DNA from: Herbaspirillum sp. 3R11
Lineage (GTDB): Bacteria > Pseudomonadota > Gammaproteobacteria > Burkholderiales > Burkholderiaceae_D
Direction: 5' to 3'
Length of the DNA stretch: 64,000 nt
Assembly (NCBI RefSeq): GCF_004563925.1
Contig: NZ_SPNJ01000004.1
Coordinates: forward strand, 62,001-126,000
In this document: one piece after another, positions 18,207 to 27,300 of the stretch
Numbering within the stretch: the stretch's first letter is position 1
How the letters are laid out: each line of letters begins with the position of its first letter
Made by a program: the position numbers and the translations under genes
Notes under the pieces: generated by a model
The model's input: the letters and a program-made list of their open reading frames with translations, nothing else
Database searches by the model: none
What the model was told of the DNA's origin: nothing

Positions 18207-20195
18207 TTACTTTTTGAGGAGGCGTTTTTCGGCGCGCAGGATGTTTTCGCCGGTGCCGCGCAACACCACGATGTCGCCGGTCTGCAAGACGGTGTCCGGC
18301 GTGAACTCGACGCGCAGCTTACCGCGTCGGAGCATGGTGACTTCGGTGTCGAATTGTTCCAGCGCGACCTGATAGAGCGTCTTGCCGATCGAAACGGCGC
18401 CCTCGTTAAGAGCGACCGATTGCAGCCGCACGTTGAGGTTGTCATTGTCTTCGGGCACGTCCGAGGCGCCGTGGAAATAGCCGCGCAGGGAGGTATAGCG
18501 CTCGTCGCGCGCGCTTTGTACACGGTGCACCACGCGGCGCAGCGGCACGCCCAGCATCACCAGCGCATGCGAGGCCAGCATCAGGCTGCCTTCCAGCGCT
18601 TCGGGGACGACTTCGGTGGCGCCGGCCTCGAGCAGCTTGTCGAGATCGGCGTCGTCGTGACTGCGCACGATGACCGGCAAGGTCGGCGCCAGTTCATTGG
18701 CGTGATGCAAGACCTTCAGGGCCGACGGCGTGCTGGCGTAGGTCACCACCAGCGCGGCGGCGCGGTGGATGCCGGCGGCGACCAGACTTTCACGGCGGGC
18801 GGCGTCGCCGTAGGACACGTTGGCACCGGCTTCGCGGGTGTCGTGCACCAGGTCCGGGTCCATTTCCAGCGCGTGATAGGGAATGCCTTCTTCTTCGAGC
18901 AGCTTGGCCAGGCTCTGGCCGCTGCGGCCGAAGCCGGCAATGATGACGTGCTTCTGGCTCGACATGGTGCGCGTGGCCAGTTGCGTCAGCGCCAGCGATT
19001 GCAGCATCCATTCGTTGGCCGACAGCTTCATCACGATGGCGTCGGATTTGGCCAGCAGGAACGGCGCCGCCAGCATCGACAACACCATCGAAGCCAGAAT
19101 CACCTGGATCAGCAGCGGATCCATCAGTTGCAGACCGCCCGCCTGGTTCAGCAGCACGAAGCCGAATTCGCCGGCTTGCGCCAGCGCCAGGCCGGTGCGC
19201 AACGCCACGCCGGTCGTTGAGCCGAACAGTTTGGCGAGACCGGCGATCAGCACGAATTTGAGCAGCACCGGGCCGACCAGCAGCAACAGCACCAGCCACC
19301 AGTGCTCCAGCACCAGGTGCACGTTGAGCAGCATGCCGATGGTGATGAAGAACAACCCGAGCAGCACGTCGCGGAAGGACTTGATGTCTTCTTCCACCTG
19401 GTGCTTGTATTCGGTTTCGGAAATCAGCATGCCGGCGATGAAGGCGCCCAGCGCCAGCGACAGGCCTGCCTTTTCGGTGATCCAGGCGGCGCCCAGCGTG
19501 ATCATGAGCAGGTTCAGCATGAACAGTTCCTGCGAGCGCCGCTTGACGACGATCTGGAACCAGCTGCGCATGAGCTTCTGGCCGAAGAACAGCAGCAGCG
19601 CCAGCACCACCAGCGCCTTGATCGAGGCCCAGGCCAGTGTGACGACCAGGTTGCCGGAATTCTTGGCCAGCGCCGGCACGATGATCAGCAGCGGCACCAG
19701 CGCCAGATCCTGGAACAGCAGGATGCCGAGGATACGGCGGCCGTGTTCGGTTTCCAGCTCGAGCCGCTCGGTCAGCAGCTTGGAAACGATGGCGGTGGAC
19801 GACATCGCCAGCGCGCCGCCCAGCGCAAATGCCGCCGGCCAACTGATTTCATGGAGTTGCGGCAGGACGTAGGCGGTGCTCCAGCCGAACACCATCGCGA
19901 CGGCAATGGTCGCCAATACCTGCGCCACACCGAGGCCGAAGACAATGTGCCGCATGGCCGACAACTTGGGCAGCGAGAATTCCAGGCCGATCGAGAACAT
20001 CAGGAACACCACGCCGAACTCCGCCAACGCGTGCGTGGTTTCATTGTCGTCGGCGAAACCGAGCCCGTGCGGGCCGATGACAATGCCGACGACGAGGTAA
20101 CCCAGCATCGGTGGCAGATGCATCATTCGAAAAGCAACGACACCAAGCACCGCGGCGCCGAGCAGAAGAAGTGTGAGCTCTAGTCCTGAAAACAT
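18207..20195 (-). CDS. Monovalent cation:proton antiporter-2 (KefB/YbaL-like)
   Basis: A CPA2 family protein of 662 residues. The start MFSGLELTLLLLGAA at 20195 begins directly with the first membrane helix. About 12-13 helices fill residues 1-385. A TrkA-N/RCK nucleotide-binding domain starts near 412 (HVIIAGFGRSGQSLAKLL, with the G-x-G-x-x-G fold). A TrkA-C domain follows (about 575-655, ending VVLRGTGENILRAEKRLL). It exchanges K+ or Na+ for protons in the inner membrane and is gated by nucleotide or glutathione-type ligands bound to RCK. It is divergent from kdsD, a conserved Betaproteobacterial order. Confidence 0.93.
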   Translation of the reverse strand: MFSGLELTLLLLGAAVLGVVAFRMMHLPPMLGYLVVGIVIGPHGLGFADDNETTHALAEFGVVFLMFSIGLEFSLPKLSAMRHIVFGLGVAQVLATIAVAMVFGWSTAYVLPQLHEISWPAAFALGGALAMSSTAIVSKLLTERLELETEHGRRILGILLFQDLALVPLLIIVPALAKNSGNLVVTLAWASIKALVVLALLLFFGQKLMRSWFQIVVKRRSQELFMLNLLMITLGAAWITEKAGLSLALGAFIAGMLISETEYKHQVEEDIKSFRDVLLGLFFITIGMLLNVHLVLEHWWLVLLLLVGPVLLKFVLIAGLAKLFGSTTGVALRTGLALAQAGEFGFVLLNQAGGLQLMDPLLIQVILASMVLSMLAAPFLLAKSDAIVMKLSANEWMLQSLALTQLATRTMSSQKHVIIAGFGRSGQSLAKLLEEEGIPYHALEMDPDLVHDTREAGANVSYGDAARRESLVAAGIHRAAALVVTYASTPSALKVLHHANELAPTLPVIVRSHDDADLDKLLEAGATEVVPEALEGSLMLASHALVMLGVPLRRVVHRVQSARDERYTSLRGYFHGASDVPEDNDNLNVRLQSVALNEGAVSIGKTLYQVALEQFDTEVTMLRRGKLRVEFTPDTVLQTGDIVVLRGTGENILRAEKRLLKK

Positions 20196-20450
20196 GTAGT
20201 GGAAAACGAAGCAAGTTTTATAAGTGGAGGCCGCAAGGCCTGTTAAGCCAGAATCATGCCCGCCTTGCCGCCATGGATTCCGATCGGTGTCGCACCGCAG
20301 CAAGCCCGCTGTGAGCAGCCTTGTTCCCAGGCTTTTCATGTTTTTGCGTCGCAAATGGCCGCGCCGGATCCGGCGGCATGACATCCCTGACACTACACGA
20401 CGTTACATCTGGCAAGTTTTTTGCTTTCGTAATTCGTTTATACTTCGGTT
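20196..20450. promoter_or_regulatory. Divergent promoter region between CPA2 antiporter and kdsD
   Basis: A 255-bp intergenic region. A TATACT -10-like hexamer at 20439-20444 ends 6 nt before the kdsD ATG and no Shine-Dalgarno is visible, so a leaderless kdsD transcript is possible. The -35 is weak. I see no hairpin terminator or repeat. Confidence 0.35.
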
Positions 20451-21479
20451 ATGAGTGTAACCGAAGCCAAAATCTTGCCAAAATCTTTTTCTACCGAACG
20501 CGCCCAGCGCGCGCTTGAGCTCGCCCGTCAAACTCTCCAGATTGAAGCCGACGCCATCCTGGCGCTGAAATCCCGCATGTCGGACGCCGACGCAGAGCCG
20601 CTGGCCCGCGCCGTCGGCGTCTTGCTGGAGTCCAAGGGCCGCGTCGTGGTGTCGGGCATCGGCAAATCCGGTCATATCGGCCGCAAGATCGCCGCCACTT
20701 TCGCCTCCACCGGTACACCGGCCTTGTTCATGCATCCGGCCGAAGCCGCACATGGCGATCTCGGCATGGTCACCGCTGGCGATGTTTTCATTGCCATCTC
20801 GAATTCCGGCGAGACCGCCGAGCTCATGGCCATCGTCCCCATCATCAAGCGCATGGGCGCCTACCTGATCGCCATGACCGGCAACGACGAATCCAGCCTG
20901 GCGCGCCTGTCGGCGATCCACCTGAACGTCGGCGTCGCCAAGGAAGCCTGCACCCTCAACCTGGCCCCCACCGCCAGCACCACCGCCACGCTGGCGATGG
21001 GCGACGCGCTGGCGGTGTCGTTGCTGGACGCGCGCGGCTTCCTCGAAGAAGACTTTGCCCGTTCGCATCCGGGCGGTGCGCTGGGCCGACGCCTGCTGAC
21101 CCACGTGCGCGACGTGATGCGCACCGGCGACGCCATTCCGGCGGTCAAGCCGGATGTATCGCTGTCGGCGGCGCTGATGGAAATCACCCGCAAGGGCATG
21201 GCGATGACCGCCGTCGTTGACGACGACAACCATCCGATCGGGGTATTCACCGACGGCGACCTGCGCCGCCTGCTGGAGCGCGGTGAGGATTTCACCAAAT
21301 CGTCGATTGCCGACGTCATGCACCGCGGTCCGCGCACCATCAACCCCGATCAGTTGGCGGTCGACGCCGTCCAGCTGATGGAAGAGTTCCGCATCAACCA
21401 GGTGCTGGTGGCCGATGCCCAGGGCAAGCTGGTGGGCGCGCTGCATATCCACGACCTGACCCGCGCCAAGGTGATCTGA
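20451..21479 (+). CDS. kdsD: D-arabinose 5-phosphate isomerase (KpsF/GutQ family)
   Basis: A 342-residue enzyme interconverting ribulose 5-phosphate and arabinose 5-phosphate, the first committed step to Kdo, an essential sugar of the LPS inner core. The SIS sugar-isomerase domain covers about residues 40-190 (GRVVVSGIGKSGHIGRKIAA, then AISNSGETAEL). A pair of CBS domains covers about 215-340. The stop overlaps the kdsC start (TGATG). It heads the kdsD-kdsC-lptC-lptA-lptB-rpoN block. No Shine-Dalgarno precedes this ATG. Confidence 0.96.
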   Translation: MSVTEAKILPKSFSTERAQRALELARQTLQIEADAILALKSRMSDADAEPLARAVGVLLESKGRVVVSGIGKSGHIGRKIAATFASTGTPALFMHPAEAAHGDLGMVTAGDVFIAISNSGETAELMAIVPIIKRMGAYLIAMTGNDESSLARLSAIHLNVGVAKEACTLNLAPTASTTATLAMGDALAVSLLDARGFLEEDFARSHPGGALGRRLLTHVRDVMRTGDAIPAVKPDVSLSAALMEITRKGMAMTAVVDDDNHPIGVFTDGDLRRLLERGEDFTKSSIADVMHRGPRTINPDQLAVDAVQLMEEFRINQVLVADAQGKLVGALHIHDLTRAKVI

Positions 21480-22030
21480 TGACAGATCGGTTCAGCCAGG
21501 CCAGCGCGGCCGCCCTCGCCAATGCCAAGCAAGTCCGGTTGATGATTTTCGACGTCGACGGCGTGCTGACCGACGGCGGCTTGTATTACGGCCCGGAAGG
21601 CGAACCGGTCAAGCGCTTCCACGCGCTCGACGGCCACGGCATCAAGATGCTGCAGCAATTCGGCGGCATCGCTACGGCCATCATCACCGCGCGCCAGTCG
21701 CCAATCGTCCTGCGTCGCGCCAAGGACCTGGGCATTGCCCACGTGTTCCAGGGCGTGCACGACAAGCGCATCGCCTTCGCGCAATTGCTTGAACAAACCG
21801 GCGTCGCCGCCTCCGCCTGCGGCTACCTCGGCGACGACGTGATCGATTTGCCGGTGCTGACCAAGGTCGGCTTCACTGCTTGCGTGGCCAACGGCCATCA
21901 TGACGTCAAGCAGCGTGCCGACTACATCACCGACAGCTCCGGCGGCAACGGTGCAGCGCGCGAAGTCTGCGACTTCATCCTGACCGCGCAAGGCTATTAC
22001 GAAGCAGCGCTGGCTGCTTACCTGGCATGA
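21479..22030 (+). CDS. kdsC: 3-deoxy-D-manno-octulosonate 8-phosphate phosphatase
   Basis: A 183-residue HAD-superfamily phosphatase (C0 subclass, tetrameric) that releases phosphate from Kdo-8-phosphate. The catalytic DxD motif is MIFDVDGVLTDGGLYY near residues 22-37. Motif II falls in the TARQS region, and motif III in GYLGDDVIDLPVL near 117-129. Overlaps with both neighbours (TGATG upstream, ATGA downstream) show tight coupling with kdsD and lptC. Confidence 0.97.
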   Translation: MTDRFSQASAAALANAKQVRLMIFDVDGVLTDGGLYYGPEGEPVKRFHALDGHGIKMLQQFGGIATAIITARQSPIVLRRAKDLGIAHVFQGVHDKRIAFAQLLEQTGVAASACGYLGDDVIDLPVLTKVGFTACVANGHHDVKQRADYITDSSGGNGAAREVCDFILTAQGYYEAALAAYLA

Positions 22031-22638
22031 GCAACCGCAGCGGCGAACGCGCAGCGCAGCGCATCCGGCTGATCGTCATCCTGGTGGTGCTGACGGCGCT
22101 GGCGCTGGGCAGCTTCTGGGTGCTGCAGGTCATGCGCCGCAATACCGACGATACGCTTGCCGCACGTCCGCGCAGCAAGCCGGATTATTACGTTGAAGAT
22201 TTCAGCTACGTGAAGATGTCCGAGACAGGCCAGCCGCGCTACGACATCACCGGCAAGAAGATGGTGCATTTCCCGACCGATGATTCGTTCGAAGTGACCT
22301 TGCCCGTCATCACCAGCCTGACCAAGGAAAAAGCGCCGATGACCCTCCGCTCGCAGCGCGCCAGGATTGAAGACGACAACAGCAAGATCCACATGTATGA
22401 CAACGTCAACGCCGACCGCTCTGCGTTCGGCACCGCCGAAGACATGCACCTGAAAACCGAATACCTGTTGCTGTTGCCCGACGAAGATATCGCGCGCACC
22501 GACAAGCCGGTTGAAATCCGGATGGGGCAATCCATCATGAACGGCACCGGCATGATCGCCAACAACGCGACGCAGGAATTCCAGTTGCTCCACAATGTGC
22601 GCGGCACGTATCAGCCGCGCTCACGTCCGTCCCGTTAG
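22027..22638 (+). CDS. lptC: LPS export system protein LptC
   Basis: A bitopic inner-membrane protein of 203 residues. An N-terminal membrane helix (about 12-33: LIVILVVLTALALGSFWVL) precedes a periplasmic beta-jellyroll of the LptA/LptC type (YVEDFSYVKMSETGQPRYDI...). LptC receives LPS from LptB2FG and hands it to LptA. The ATG overlaps the kdsC stop. Identification rests on the fold pattern, size and position in the lpt block. Confidence 0.93.
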   Translation: MSNRSGERAAQRIRLIVILVVLTALALGSFWVLQVMRRNTDDTLAARPRSKPDYYVEDFSYVKMSETGQPRYDITGKKMVHFPTDDSFEVTLPVITSLTKEKAPMTLRSQRARIEDDNSKIHMYDNVNADRSAFGTAEDMHLKTEYLLLLPDEDIARTDKPVEIRMGQSIMNGTGMIANNATQEFQLLHNVRGTYQPRSRPSR

Positions 22639-22714
22639 CGTTTCGCCTTCATTCTTCAGCCGTCAGCCCAACGCCAATTGGCATAATCAAAACGAGATAC
22701 TTGCGCAGGATCCT

Positions 22715-23272
22715 ATGAAAACGACATCCCTACTGCCGCTGCTTACCGTGCTCCTGATGAGCGTTGCCGGCATCGCCCGCGCCGAACGCGCCGACACTGA
22801 AAAGCCGACCCGCATCGAAGCCGAGCAAATGGTGTACGACGACGTCAAGCAGGTGAAGACCTTCACCGGCAATGTCGTGCTCACGCGCGGCACGCTGCTG
22901 ATCAAGGCCGGCAAAGTGGTGCTGACCACCGATCCGTCCGGTTATGAACTGGCCATCCTGTACGCCGCGCCCGGCCAGCTGGCCAGCTTCCGCCAGAAGC
23001 GCGACGGCGGTCCCAACCTGTGGATCGAAGGCCAGGCCGAACGCATCGAGTACAGCGAAAAGACTGAAATCTCGAAACTGTTTACACGCGCCCACATGCA
23101 ACGCATGGACGGCCCGCGCGTGACCGATGAAGTCAACGGCGAATTCATCTCCTACGACAGCCGCGCCGAGTTCTATTCGGTCAACAACACCAACACCGGC
23201 GAAAGCAAGCCGGGCGGCGGTCGCATCACCGCGATCATCCAGCCGCGCGTCGATTCTTCGAAGGGCCAATAA
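22715..23272 (+). CDS. lptA: LPS transport periplasmic protein LptA
   Basis: A 185-residue periplasmic bridge protein. The start at 22715 follows AGGA and gives a signal peptide MKTTSLLPLLTVLLMSVAG ending IARA. The mature jellyroll begins with KPTRIEAEQMVYDDVKQVKT, typical of the OstA/LptA fold. LptA filaments carry LPS across the periplasm to LptD/E. It sits 76 bp after lptC and directly before lptB. Confidence 0.95.
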   Translation: MKTTSLLPLLTVLLMSVAGIARAERADTEKPTRIEAEQMVYDDVKQVKTFTGNVVLTRGTLLIKAGKVVLTTDPSGYELAILYAAPGQLASFRQKRDGGPNLWIEGQAERIEYSEKTEISKLFTRAHMQRMDGPRVTDEVNGEFISYDSRAEFYSVNNTNTGESKPGGGRITAIIQPRVDSSKGQ

Positions 23273-23273
23273 G

Positions 23274-24017
23274 ATGGCGACCAGTTCTCTCGTTGTACGC
23301 GGATTGAAAAAGAGCTACGGTGCACGCCAGGTCGTCAGCGACGTCTCGCTTGAAGTCGCCAGCGGCGAAGTGGTGGGTCTGCTGGGGCCCAACGGCGCCG
23401 GCAAGACCACCTCGTTCTACATGATCGTCGGCCTGGTGCCGTCCGACGGCGGCGAGATCGACCTCGACGGTTCGGCGATTTCGCGCCTGCCGATCCACGA
23501 GCGCGCCCAGCTCGGCTTGTCCTATCTGCCGCAGGAAGCCTCGGTGTTCCGCAAGCTCAACGTGGAAGACAACATCCGCGCCGTGCTGGAACTGCGCAAG
23601 GAAAACGGCAAGTCGCTCAGCCGCGATGAAATCGAAGGCCGCCTCAACAGCCTGCTGCACGAATTGCAGATCGAGAAACTGCGCGAAAGCCCTGCCTTGT
23701 CGCTATCCGGCGGTGAACGCCGACGCGTCGAAATCGCCCGCGCGCTGGCGACCGATCCGCGCTTCGTGCTGCTGGACGAACCGTTCGCCGGTATCGACCC
23801 GATCGCCGTGATCGAGATCCAGCGCATCGTGCGCTTCCTCAAGGAACGCGGCATCGGCGTGCTCATCACCGATCACAACGTGCGCGAAACGCTGGGCATC
23901 TGCGACCGCGCCTACATCATCAACCAGGGCACCGTGCTGGCCAGCGGCAGCCCTGACGACATCATCGCCGATGAGTCAGTCCGCCGCGTGTATCTGGGCG
24001 AACACTTCCGCATGTAA
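23274..24017 (+). CDS. lptB: LPS export ABC transporter ATP-binding protein LptB
   Basis: The 247-residue ATPase of the LptB2FGC complex that drives LPS extraction from the inner membrane. Walker A GPNGAGKTTS is near residue 38. The Q-loop is in YLPQEASVFRKL, the signature is LSLSGGERRRVEIARAL near 145, and Walker B is FVLLDEPFAGIDP. The start at 23274 has AAGGG at good spacing and follows the lptA stop by 1 bp. Confidence 0.97.
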   Translation: MATSSLVVRGLKKSYGARQVVSDVSLEVASGEVVGLLGPNGAGKTTSFYMIVGLVPSDGGEIDLDGSAISRLPIHERAQLGLSYLPQEASVFRKLNVEDNIRAVLELRKENGKSLSRDEIEGRLNSLLHELQIEKLRESPALSLSGGERRRVEIARALATDPRFVLLDEPFAGIDPIAVIEIQRIVRFLKERGIGVLITDHNVRETLGICDRAYIINQGTVLASGSPDDIIADESVRRVYLGEHFRM

Positions 24018-24053
24018 TCTGCACGCAATTTTTTGCGGCCAACTGAAAACTGA

Positions 24054-25535
24054 ATGAAACAATCCCTCCAGCTTCGCACCTCCCAGCATCTCGCATTGAC
24101 GCCGCAATTGCAGCAGTCGATCCGTTTGCTGCAGCTGTCGACGCTGGAGCTGCACCAGGAACTGGAACAGATCCTGTCGGATAATCCGCTGCTGGAACGC
24201 CTCGACGACGCGCTCGACAATTCCGTGCGACTGCTTGCCGACGGCGCCCTCAGCAGCCCGTCATCGGCGCAGGCCGAGCCGGTCGAAAACAGCGCCGCCA
24301 GCGCCGCACCTGCGGAAGGCGAAGCCGGCGATCCGCAGGACAGCGCAAGCGGCGACGAGCATGCGAGCGGCGATACCGACTGGAGCTTCGACGACGTCGC
24401 ACGCACCGGCAAGACGCCCGACGACGAAGACTCGCGTCCGCAACTCGAAGCGCATGACGTCACGCTGCGCGAACACCTGCAGGAGCAGACCCGCCTCACC
24501 GTGCGCAGCCTGCGTGACCGCGCACTGATCGAACTGATCATCGATGCGATTGATGACCATGGCTACCTGGAAGAGTCGCTGGAAGAAATCCATGCGCGCC
24601 TGCCCGAAGAACTGGAAATCGAACTTGACGAACTGACCATTGCGCTGAAGCTGCTGCAGAGTTTCGAGCCGGCCGGCGTCGGTGCGCGCGGCGCTTCCGA
24701 ATGCCTGGCGCTGCAAGTCCGGCGCTTGCCGAAAGTGGCCTTCGTCACCCGTCGGCTCGCGCTCACCATCGTCGAAGATTATCTGACGCTGTTCGCCCAG
24801 CGCGATTTCAACAAGATCAAGAAGGCGCTCGGCTGCGACGACGAAGACCTGCGCGAAGCGCAGGCCGTGATTCGCCAGTGCCATCCGCATCCCGGCGCCG
24901 CGTTTGCATCGGGCCGATCCGACTACGTTGTGCCCGACGTGATTGTCAAAGCGGCAAAGGACGGCTGGCAGGTTTTGCTCAACCATGACGTGATGCCGCG
25001 ACTGCGCGTCAACGCCATGTACGCCAATGCGCTCAAGCAGGCCAAGGGTGACGGATCGCTCGGTTCGCAGCTGCAGGAAGCCAAGTGGCTGATCAAGAAT
25101 ATGCGTCAGCGCTTCGACACAATTTTGCGTGTCGCTCAGGCAATTGTTGAAAGGCAACGCAACTTTTTTTCACATGGCGCCGTTGCCATGCGCCCCCTTG
25201 TGTTGCGCGAAATAGCTGATACACTGGGTCTACACGAGAGCACTATTTCTCGTGTAACGACTCAGAAGTACATGCTGACCCCGCATGGCATGTTTGAGTT
25301 GAAATACTTCTTCGGCAGCCACGTCGCGACGGAAACAGGAGGAGAAGCTTCCTCCACTGCGATACGGGCTCTCATCAAACAACTGATAGGAGCAGAAGAC
25401 CCCAAGAACCCACTCTCTGATAGCAAGATTGCAGATATGTTGGCGGAACAGGGCATGGTGGTGGCGCGACGGACCGTCGCGAAATACCGCGAAGTGCTCA
25501 AAATTCCGCCGGTGAATCTCCGCAAATCTCTGTAA
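24054..25535 (+). CDS. rpoN: RNA polymerase sigma-54 factor
   Basis: A full-length sigma-54 of 493 residues. The glutamine/leucine-rich activator-interacting region I is at 1-50 ([20 protein letters not shown]). An acidic, low-complexity region II spans about 60-135. The core-binding domain follows, then the helix-turn-helix near 385-410 ([17 protein letters not shown]) and the RpoN box [15 protein letters not shown] near 472-486. It directs promoters of the GG-N10-GC type and needs an AAA+ activator. The position after lptB and before hpf is conserved. No Shine-Dalgarno is evident at its ATG. Confidence 0.97.
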   Translation: MKQSLQLRTSQHLALTPQLQQSIRLLQLSTLELHQELEQILSDNPLLERLDDALDNSVRLLADGALSSPSSAQAEPVENSAASAAPAEGEAGDPQDSASGDEHASGDTDWSFDDVARTGKTPDDEDSRPQLEAHDVTLREHLQEQTRLTVRSLRDRALIELIIDAIDDHGYLEESLEEIHARLPEELEIELDELTIALKLLQSFEPAGVGARGASECLALQVRRLPKVAFVTRRLALTIVEDYLTLFAQRDFNKIKKALGCDDEDLREAQAVIRQCHPHPGAAFASGRSDYVVPDVIVKAAKDGWQVLLNHDVMPRLRVNAMYANALKQAKGDGSLGSQLQEAKWLIKNMRQRFDTILRVAQAIVERQRNFFSHGAVAMRPLVLREIADTLGLHESTISRVTTQKYMLTPHGMFELKYFFGSHVATETGGEASSTAIRALIKQLIGAEDPKNPLSDSKIADMLAEQGMVVARRTVAKYREVLKIPPVNLRKSL

Positions 25536-25658
25536 GTTTTTCTGTAGCAAAGCATCGTTGCTGTGTTCTGTTGAGTTCGGGTGTTTTGTTCTGGTGCTGC
25601 CTGCAAGCAACCGGACAATGCGTAAGAACCTCCAGCAATCTCACGATAGGAGTGCTGT

Positions 25659-26012
25659 ATGAATCTGACCATTAGTGGCCATCACCTCGATTTGACCCCC
25701 GCCATCCGCGCGTACGTGCAAAACAAGCTGACGCGCATCAAGCGTCACTTTGACCACGTGATAGACATCAGTGTCATTCTCAGCGTAGACAAGCTGACCG
25801 AAAAAGAAAAACGCCAGAAAGCAGAAATAAACGTTCATATCAAGGGGAAAGACCTGCATGCCGAGAGCATTGCACACGACCTGTACGCCGCCATCGACAT
25901 GCTGATCGACAAGCTGGATCGTCAAGTCATCAAGCACAAGGACCGCGTGCAAAACCATCACTCGATGGCAAAACGCCTGCCGGAAGAACCGCTTTCCGCA
26001 GCTGCCTCGTGA
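25659..26012 (+). CDS. hpf: Ribosome hibernation-promoting factor (HPF/YfiA family)
   Basis: A 117-residue protein beginning [20 protein letters not shown], the signature of short HPF/RaiA proteins, with the K-rich helix [15 protein letters not shown]. It binds the 30S decoding centre and promotes 100S dimers or silencing in stationary phase. AGGAG precedes the ATG, 123 bp downstream of rpoN. In this gene order it is often called the sigma-54 modulation protein. It is followed by a strong terminator. Confidence 0.95.
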   Translation: MNLTISGHHLDLTPAIRAYVQNKLTRIKRHFDHVIDISVILSVDKLTEKEKRQKAEINVHIKGKDLHAESIAHDLYAAIDMLIDKLDRQVIKHKDRVQNHHSMAKRLPEEPLSAAAS

Positions 26013-26334
26013 TAGCCAACTAGCCGCCGGACTGGACCGGCAACAGAAAAAGGGCGCGCAAGCGCCCTTTCTTGTTTCTGCAATGACAACGTCACCGCAT
26101 ATTTCGAAATCATTTCCATCTTTTTTAAATTTTTTCTTAAAATCTTTTACAGAATTTCTTCCTGCTGCAGAGCGCCGGTCTTGCAATCCTGCAAATCATT
26201 TACATCTTGTTCGCAGCAGCCCTGTACGCGCCGTGTTGCCTGAAAGACATTTCCCTGTGCAACGGCACTCTCCCAACGCGCACGCCCGCTTTTTCATATA
26301 ATGGCGGCATTGCGAACTTTTTGAAGGTGTAGTC
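26013..26334. promoter_or_regulatory. Intergenic region hpf-grxD with terminator and grxD promoter
   Basis: A 322-bp gap. A rho-independent terminator (26049-26074) closes the hpf unit. An AT-rich stretch with T/A runs follows (26100-26160). A perfect -10 hexamer TATAAT at 26297-26302 lies 32 bp before the grxD ATG, without a convincing -35. I see no ORF in it. Confidence 0.6.
26049..26074. terminator. Rho-independent terminator downstream of hpf
   Basis: A perfect 9-bp stem AAAGGGCGC / GCGCCCTTT with a 4-nt GCAA loop, then CTTG. It lies 37 bp after the hpf stop. Confidence 0.85.
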
Positions 26335-26646
26335 ATGAGCGAAGTCCAATCCTGGATCAAGGAAACCGTTACCCAAAACCCTGTCGTGCTGTTCATGAAG
26401 GGCACGGCGCAATTCCCGCAGTGCGGCTTCTCCGGCAAGGCGATCCAATTGCTCAAGGCCAGCGGCGCGGAAAACATCGTGACCGTCAACGTGCTGGAAA
26501 GCGCCGACGTGCGCCAGGGCATCAAGGAATACTCGAACTGGCCGACCATTCCCCAGTTGTACGTCAAGGGTGAATTCATCGGCGGCTCCGACATCCTGAG
26601 CGAAATGTACGAATCGGGCGAATTGCAAACCCTGTTCAAGGGCTGA
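26335..26646 (+). CDS. grxD: Monothiol glutaredoxin, Grx4 family
   Basis: A 103-residue monothiol glutaredoxin with the CGFS active site (FPQCGFSGKAIQLLK, cysteine near residue 31) and the WPTIPQLYVKGEFIGGSDI glutathione-binding part near 65-85. Grx4 proteins bridge [2Fe-2S] clusters with glutathione and deliver them to apo-proteins. AAGG precedes the ATG and a TATAAT is upstream. ubiX follows almost immediately, so the two are probably one transcript. Confidence 0.97.
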   Translation: MSEVQSWIKETVTQNPVVLFMKGTAQFPQCGFSGKAIQLLKASGAENIVTVNVLESADVRQGIKEYSNWPTIPQLYVKGEFIGGSDILSEMYESGELQTLFKG

Positions 26647-26650
26647 TCTC

Positions 26651-27253
26651 CTGTCCATCGCGACAAATTCCGCGCCGCGCCGGCGCCTGATCGTCGCCAT
26701 CACCGGCGCGACCGGCGTGGCGTACGGCGTGCGACTGTTGGATGTGCTGCGCGAGGCGGATGTGGAAACCCATCTGCTGGTGTCCGAAGCCGGGGTGCTT
26801 AATTTGCATCAGGAACTCGACATGAGCCGCAAGGACGTCGAGGCGCTGGCCGATGTGGTGCATCCGGTGCGCGACGTCGGCGCCTCGATTGCCAGCGGCT
26901 CGTTCACTTCGTCGGGGATGATCGTCGCGCCCTGTTCGATGAAGACGCTCGCCGCCATCGCCAACGGCCTGTCCGACAATCTCATCTCGCGCGCCGCCGA
27001 CGTGGTTCTGAAAGAACGCCGCCGCCTGGTGCTGATGGTGCGTGAAACGCCGTTCAATCTGGCCCACCTGCGCAACATGACCAGCGTCACCGAAATGGGC
27101 GGCATCATCTTCCCACCCCTGCCCGGCTTCTACCACCGCCCGCAATCGATCGCCGACATGATCGATCACACGCTGGGCCGCGTGCTTGACCTCTACGACA
27201 TCCCGCATGCGCTGACGCCGCGCTGGGCCGGTCTGAAAAACCAGTCGACATAA
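26651..27253 (+). CDS. ubiX: Flavin prenyltransferase UbiX (non-canonical start)
   Basis: UbiX makes prenylated FMN, the cofactor of the UbiD decarboxylase in ubiquinone synthesis. The frame encodes RRLIVAITGATGVAYGVRLL, the N-terminal strand and flavin-binding loop, then SSGMIVAPCSMKTLAAIANG and LVLMVRETPFNLAHLRNM, the classic UbiX motifs. Between the in-frame stop at 26597-26599 and the GTG at 26717 there is no ATG, GTG or TTG. The GTG would delete the flavin loop. CTG at 26651 has AAGGG 8 nt upstream and is the best start, giving 200 residues (E. coli UbiX has 189). A sequencing error is an alternative. The gene lies 4 bp after grxD. Confidence 0.88.
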   Translation: MSIATNSAPRRRLIVAITGATGVAYGVRLLDVLREADVETHLLVSEAGVLNLHQELDMSRKDVEALADVVHPVRDVGASIASGSFTSSGMIVAPCSMKTLAAIANGLSDNLISRAADVVLKERRRLVLMVRETPFNLAHLRNMTSVTEMGGIIFPPLPGFYHRPQSIADMIDHTLGRVLDLYDIPHALTPRWAGLKNQST

Positions 27254-27284
27254 AAAAACGCTGCCTTGAAAGCAGCGTTTTTTA
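27253..27284. terminator. Bidirectional rho-independent terminator
   Basis: CGCTGC / GCAGCG stem extended by six A-T pairs, with a 7-nt loop and a T-run. It lies between the convergent ubiX (plus) and SDR (minus) genes. Confidence 0.88.
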
Positions 27285-27300
27285 TTTGCGGAAGCGTATT

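Noticed and set aside
26717-27253. GTG start for ubiX
   Set aside because: It would delete the N-terminal strand and flavin-binding loop conserved in all UbiX proteins.
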